Shown here one piece after another: positions 51,820 to 64,000 of a DNA stretch of 64,000 nt. The DNA lies in NCBI GenBank assembly GCA_031216445.1, contig CM062201.1, positions 6,657,501-6,721,500 of the forward strand. Direction: 5' to 3'. The stretch comes from Lateolabrax maculatus. Lineage: Eukaryota > Chordata > Actinopteri > Acropomatiformes > Lateolabracidae. The stretch's first letter is position 1. Every line of letters begins with the position of its first letter. The translations under genes and the position numbers were made by a program. The notes below the pieces were generated by a model. It ran no database searches. It had not been told where the DNA came from and saw only the letters and a list, made by a program, of their open reading frames with translations.

Positions 51820-53662
51820 GTTTTATTATTGAAGAAGAAGAAGAAGAGGGTGCAGTTACACTGAACTAAGAGCTACTGGATGATGTAAATCCCTACAGGT
51901 CCTTTCTTTGGGTTGTAGAAAACATGCCAGCAGGTTTGTTTCTTTTATTCTGAAAAATACCGATTGTGTATCTTGCATGAACAGTCTCCACCAAATAATA
52001 TTTTCTCTTATCTCGTCCATGTTTCAGTGTTAATGTTAAAATGTTGAAGTTGATTTGCTATGACTTGGGTTAGTTTTTACAAGAACTGCTCATGCTTCAG
52101 ATGTCCCTATGAATCCCATGCTTTTAGCATTATCAGTAGCTAAATTGGTGACCCGGAACAACTGCTTTCAGGCCACAGAACCTCCTAAGTAACACTTGAA
52201 AATGTATTTGCTCTACTTTTATGAAATGTTTAGAATTAAATTGTTAATTTACTTACTTAATTATAAAACAATGGATTTTGGTGTGAAAAATAAGGCCATT
52301 TTAATGTTGGTAAAGGATGGTTCTTGATTGCCTTGCTTGGTTTTTATTGCATTACCTCATTTAATGCAGAACTGACATAGCAGTAGAGGGTCTAAATGAC
52401 TGACATATGCATTGCAGGCTGAATACCATCATGTCTGAGTAGCAGGTGTCCCAAATGATTTACTCAATCCAACTTCAACACTGCATTTTGTATGATAACA
52501 ATACAAAGAGTAAGAGCTAATGTCCATTTGAGCCCATACTGTTTCCTTATGTGGCATTAAACATCTGCCTTTGTATTTATTGTGTACATAACCTTTGGAC
52601 ATATTTGCCCAGAAAATAAGAGCCATTGAAATAAGCAAGCTCGGGCTGCATTTACATGATTGGAATTCAAGCAAAGCCCCGTAAAAAAATGAACACACTG
52701 TAGCTTGAAACCAGTCATGCATGCACATTTTCCCATTTTGTTCACCGCTCTATTTGTGTTTACGGAAGAAAAACCCTCATGGAATTCTTCTGCTGACTTT
52801 TTGCTGGTTTTGTAGCCTGCTTAACACTGTCCTTAAATCAACCATTTAACATGCCATGCTGCAGGGTCACTGGTGTATTGAAGTATCTGCAATAGTTTGA
52901 GGGGAGTCCTTCTGTAGTATTCGGTAAACACCAGGCTGAATTAATGATGCTGGAAAGCAAGCACATTTATTTAACTCTGCAAGAATCTAATTGATTATCA
53001 TAAGTAAGGTTTTGGCATCATAACACTTCAAGTCATTCAAAGGTATAGAAGTTTTCAAGACACTATGCTAACCATGTGATAAGACTTTGACAATCTTGCA
53101 TTACTAACTCCCACTATGTTTTAAAAGTTAAAGTGGTCAGTGTAACAGAGGCAGTGCTGAAATGCACTTACTACTCATAAAATGAAATCAAGGTGATTTT
53201 GTCTTGCATGTTTCATACAAATCAAGTATAAGGTTGATGAAAAATTAAGTGTGTCTCACACATCTATACTCTCTTGTACCTTTTATCACTAATAAATACA
53301 ATGAAAATGTCCCCAACTAAGTTAAAGAAAGTTTCCTTAACAGCTAGTTTTCTATCCAATCAAGATTTTTATGGACACAATGGAACTGTAACTAAGCATT
53401 GCTTGTAAAGTGTTACATCACAACCAAAAAAAAGGTGATAAAGGGCAACCCCTTTGTTTATATATTTTTACCATCTTCAGTAATAAACAGCTGATCGTAA
53501 CCATCCACTTAACCTAAACTAGTCTGTAAGAGCATTGTCAGCAACAACAGTCAGTTAGTCAGTCAGCTAAAGGTCTCGTGATAGGTCTCCTGTTGACAAC
53601 TGAAGCACCCGATCTCTCCCCCCCCCCCCCCCCCTTCGCCAGGCAGAGTAGTCCTTCCTGAC
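51820..53662 (-). other. kcnq2: likely KCNQ2 3' untranslated region
   Basis: Downstream of the stop codon on the minus strand there is no gene-like frame until overlapping AATAATAAAA polyadenylation-like words at about 51822-51832, with a further AATAAA near 51763. The region begins with a G-run (see 53618-53634). The extent is inferred. Confidence 0.35.
53618..53634 (-). repeat. 17-nt G-run in KCNQ2 mRNA, about 30 nt after the stop codon
   Basis: The plus strand shows 17 consecutive C; in the transcript it is a poly-G run beginning 28 nt after the TAG. A run this long can form a G-quadruplex and is slippage-prone. Assembly or sequencing length error is possible at such homopolymers. Confidence 0.85.
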
Positions 53663-62994
<9,332 letters not shown>

Positions 62995-64000
62995 CTATAC
63001 AGATTCAGAGCGACACATCAAGTGATCAGTGATCTTTATTGACCTCCAATGGCCAGGAGTTGGAATTGCAGCAAGCTGTGTCCTCCAACATTTTGTAGCA
63101 CCCTTCCAGAACAGAGATCAGTAAGCAAATCCAACAAATAAATCTAGTAAATTCATAATTTCTCAGATCTTCACATGTCTGCAGAGCCTCGAGGTTATAG
63201 AAAAGATTTCGTACACACATCAGAAACCAGTGCGGCAAAAGAAGTGACTATTTCCTGTTAACTGACTACTGATACAGCAGTCCAGTTTTTATGTGTGATT
63301 GACTGAACAGGTCTTAGCTACTTACTCAAAGCTCACTGCTCTCAGGTGAAACTTCAAACATTTAACAGCAACTGACAAATACATCGGTGACTGGAATTAC
63401 AACATCATAAGATGAGAGCTTTCTGAATGTAAAGGGAGAAAGAGTTTTTGTGGATTCGGAGGAAGCTTTTGTTTATTTCCGTAGTCTTTCCGTTGCTTAC
63501 TGATCTTTGTTGTGTACCACAGACGACTAATGTAATGTAACACACTTGCTCACTTAAAGTGCTTTCTTTTCTGAGTGACTAAAGTAGGATCATAAAAACT
63601 GAAAACGTATTATGTGGCTGAGCTGCACAGTACCATATAAAGTACAGCACATTCTTTTCCAATATACATATAGCTCCATTTTTCGTAGCACAGGGAAAGC
63701 ACAGGTGAGTTAATTACATTAACAATGGCTGCATTCTATTTCAGTGTCCGAGATCCAAGGCCTTAGTATTGTGTATGGTGATTCACTGAGACAATGAAAA
63801 AATGTAACTGAGACTGAATGTAATGAAACTGTTGTGAAAAGGTGCATTACTGCTGTACTTCTTTACTGAGCATCTGTGTATTAAAAATGTAAGGACCAAA
63901 AACATGTGTTACATGTAATAACTTAATTTTCGTTCGTTTTGTTTATTTGTTACAAATAAAACTTAAGTCCTAAATTTTAATGCAGCATTAATTGGGTTTT
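62995..64000 (-). other. kcnq2: KCNQ2 intron upstream of the first visible exon
   Basis: I searched for the pore-helix and selectivity-filter exon (TIGYGDKYPQTW-type) and found none on either strand. The sequence up to the right edge is non-coding as far as I can see, so the pore exons lie beyond it. Confidence 0.7.

Noticed and set aside
63026..63238. 70-codon minus-strand open frame just upstream of the first visible KCNQ2 exon
   Set aside because: It does not resemble the pore or S5-S6 sequence expected of the preceding KCNQ2 exon and lacks a matching donor in phase 0.

Overview
The window looks like nuclear DNA from a teleost fish, probably a percomorph. It is AT-rich, with multi-exon vertebrate genes bounded by GT-AG introns, fish-type repeats (a tRNA-derived SINE, a decayed Tc1-like transposase, terminal-inverted-repeat elements, a decayed LINE) and many microsatellites. 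No prokaryotic, viral or CRISPR features were seen. The species cannot be named from sequence alone. All calls rest on reading the translations against remembered vertebrate families; no database search was run.

Layout, left to right. (1) About 709-4620, minus strand: the first 603 codons of TTI1 (TELO2-interacting protein 1) in five coding exons; the 3' part runs off the left edge. (2) About 5460-6217: a head-to-head promoter interval between TTI1 and ZGPAT, with ETS-type sites that include an inverted pair at 6032-6053. (3) 6701-10634, plus strand: a complete ZGPAT in six coding exons (525 codons before the stop). (4) 10635-17501: a gene-free interval of about 6.9 kb with an AT-rich block that may be conserved non-coding DNA. 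(5) 17502-38120, minus strand: a complete CHRNA4 (neuronal nicotinic receptor alpha-4) in six coding exons with exact phase agreement (645 codons), including a signal-peptide exon 13.3 kb upstream of exon 2. (6) 38121-53662: about 15.5 kb without genes, with microsatellites, a Tc1 remnant, a MITE and candidate non-coding regulatory blocks. (7) 53663-62994, minus strand: the 3' nine coding exons (554 codons) of KCNQ2, from the end of S6 to the stop; the voltage sensor and pore exons lie beyond the right edge.

Biological reading: CHRNA4 and KCNQ2 are two neuronal ion-channel genes in the same orientation, the order known from human 20q13.33, where ZGPAT also lies. TTI1 (human 20q11.23) and ZGPAT are housekeeping-type genes that here share a divergent promoter. 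Points for follow-up include a GC-AG intron in KCNQ2, a 17-nt poly-G tract just after the KCNQ2 stop codon, a minimal upstream ORF overlapping the CHRNA4 start codon, the inverted ETS pair, and a trinucleotide microsatellite about 200 bp upstream of the CHRNA4 start. I found no wholly new system; the window reads as a conserved vertebrate locus with lineage-specific repeats.
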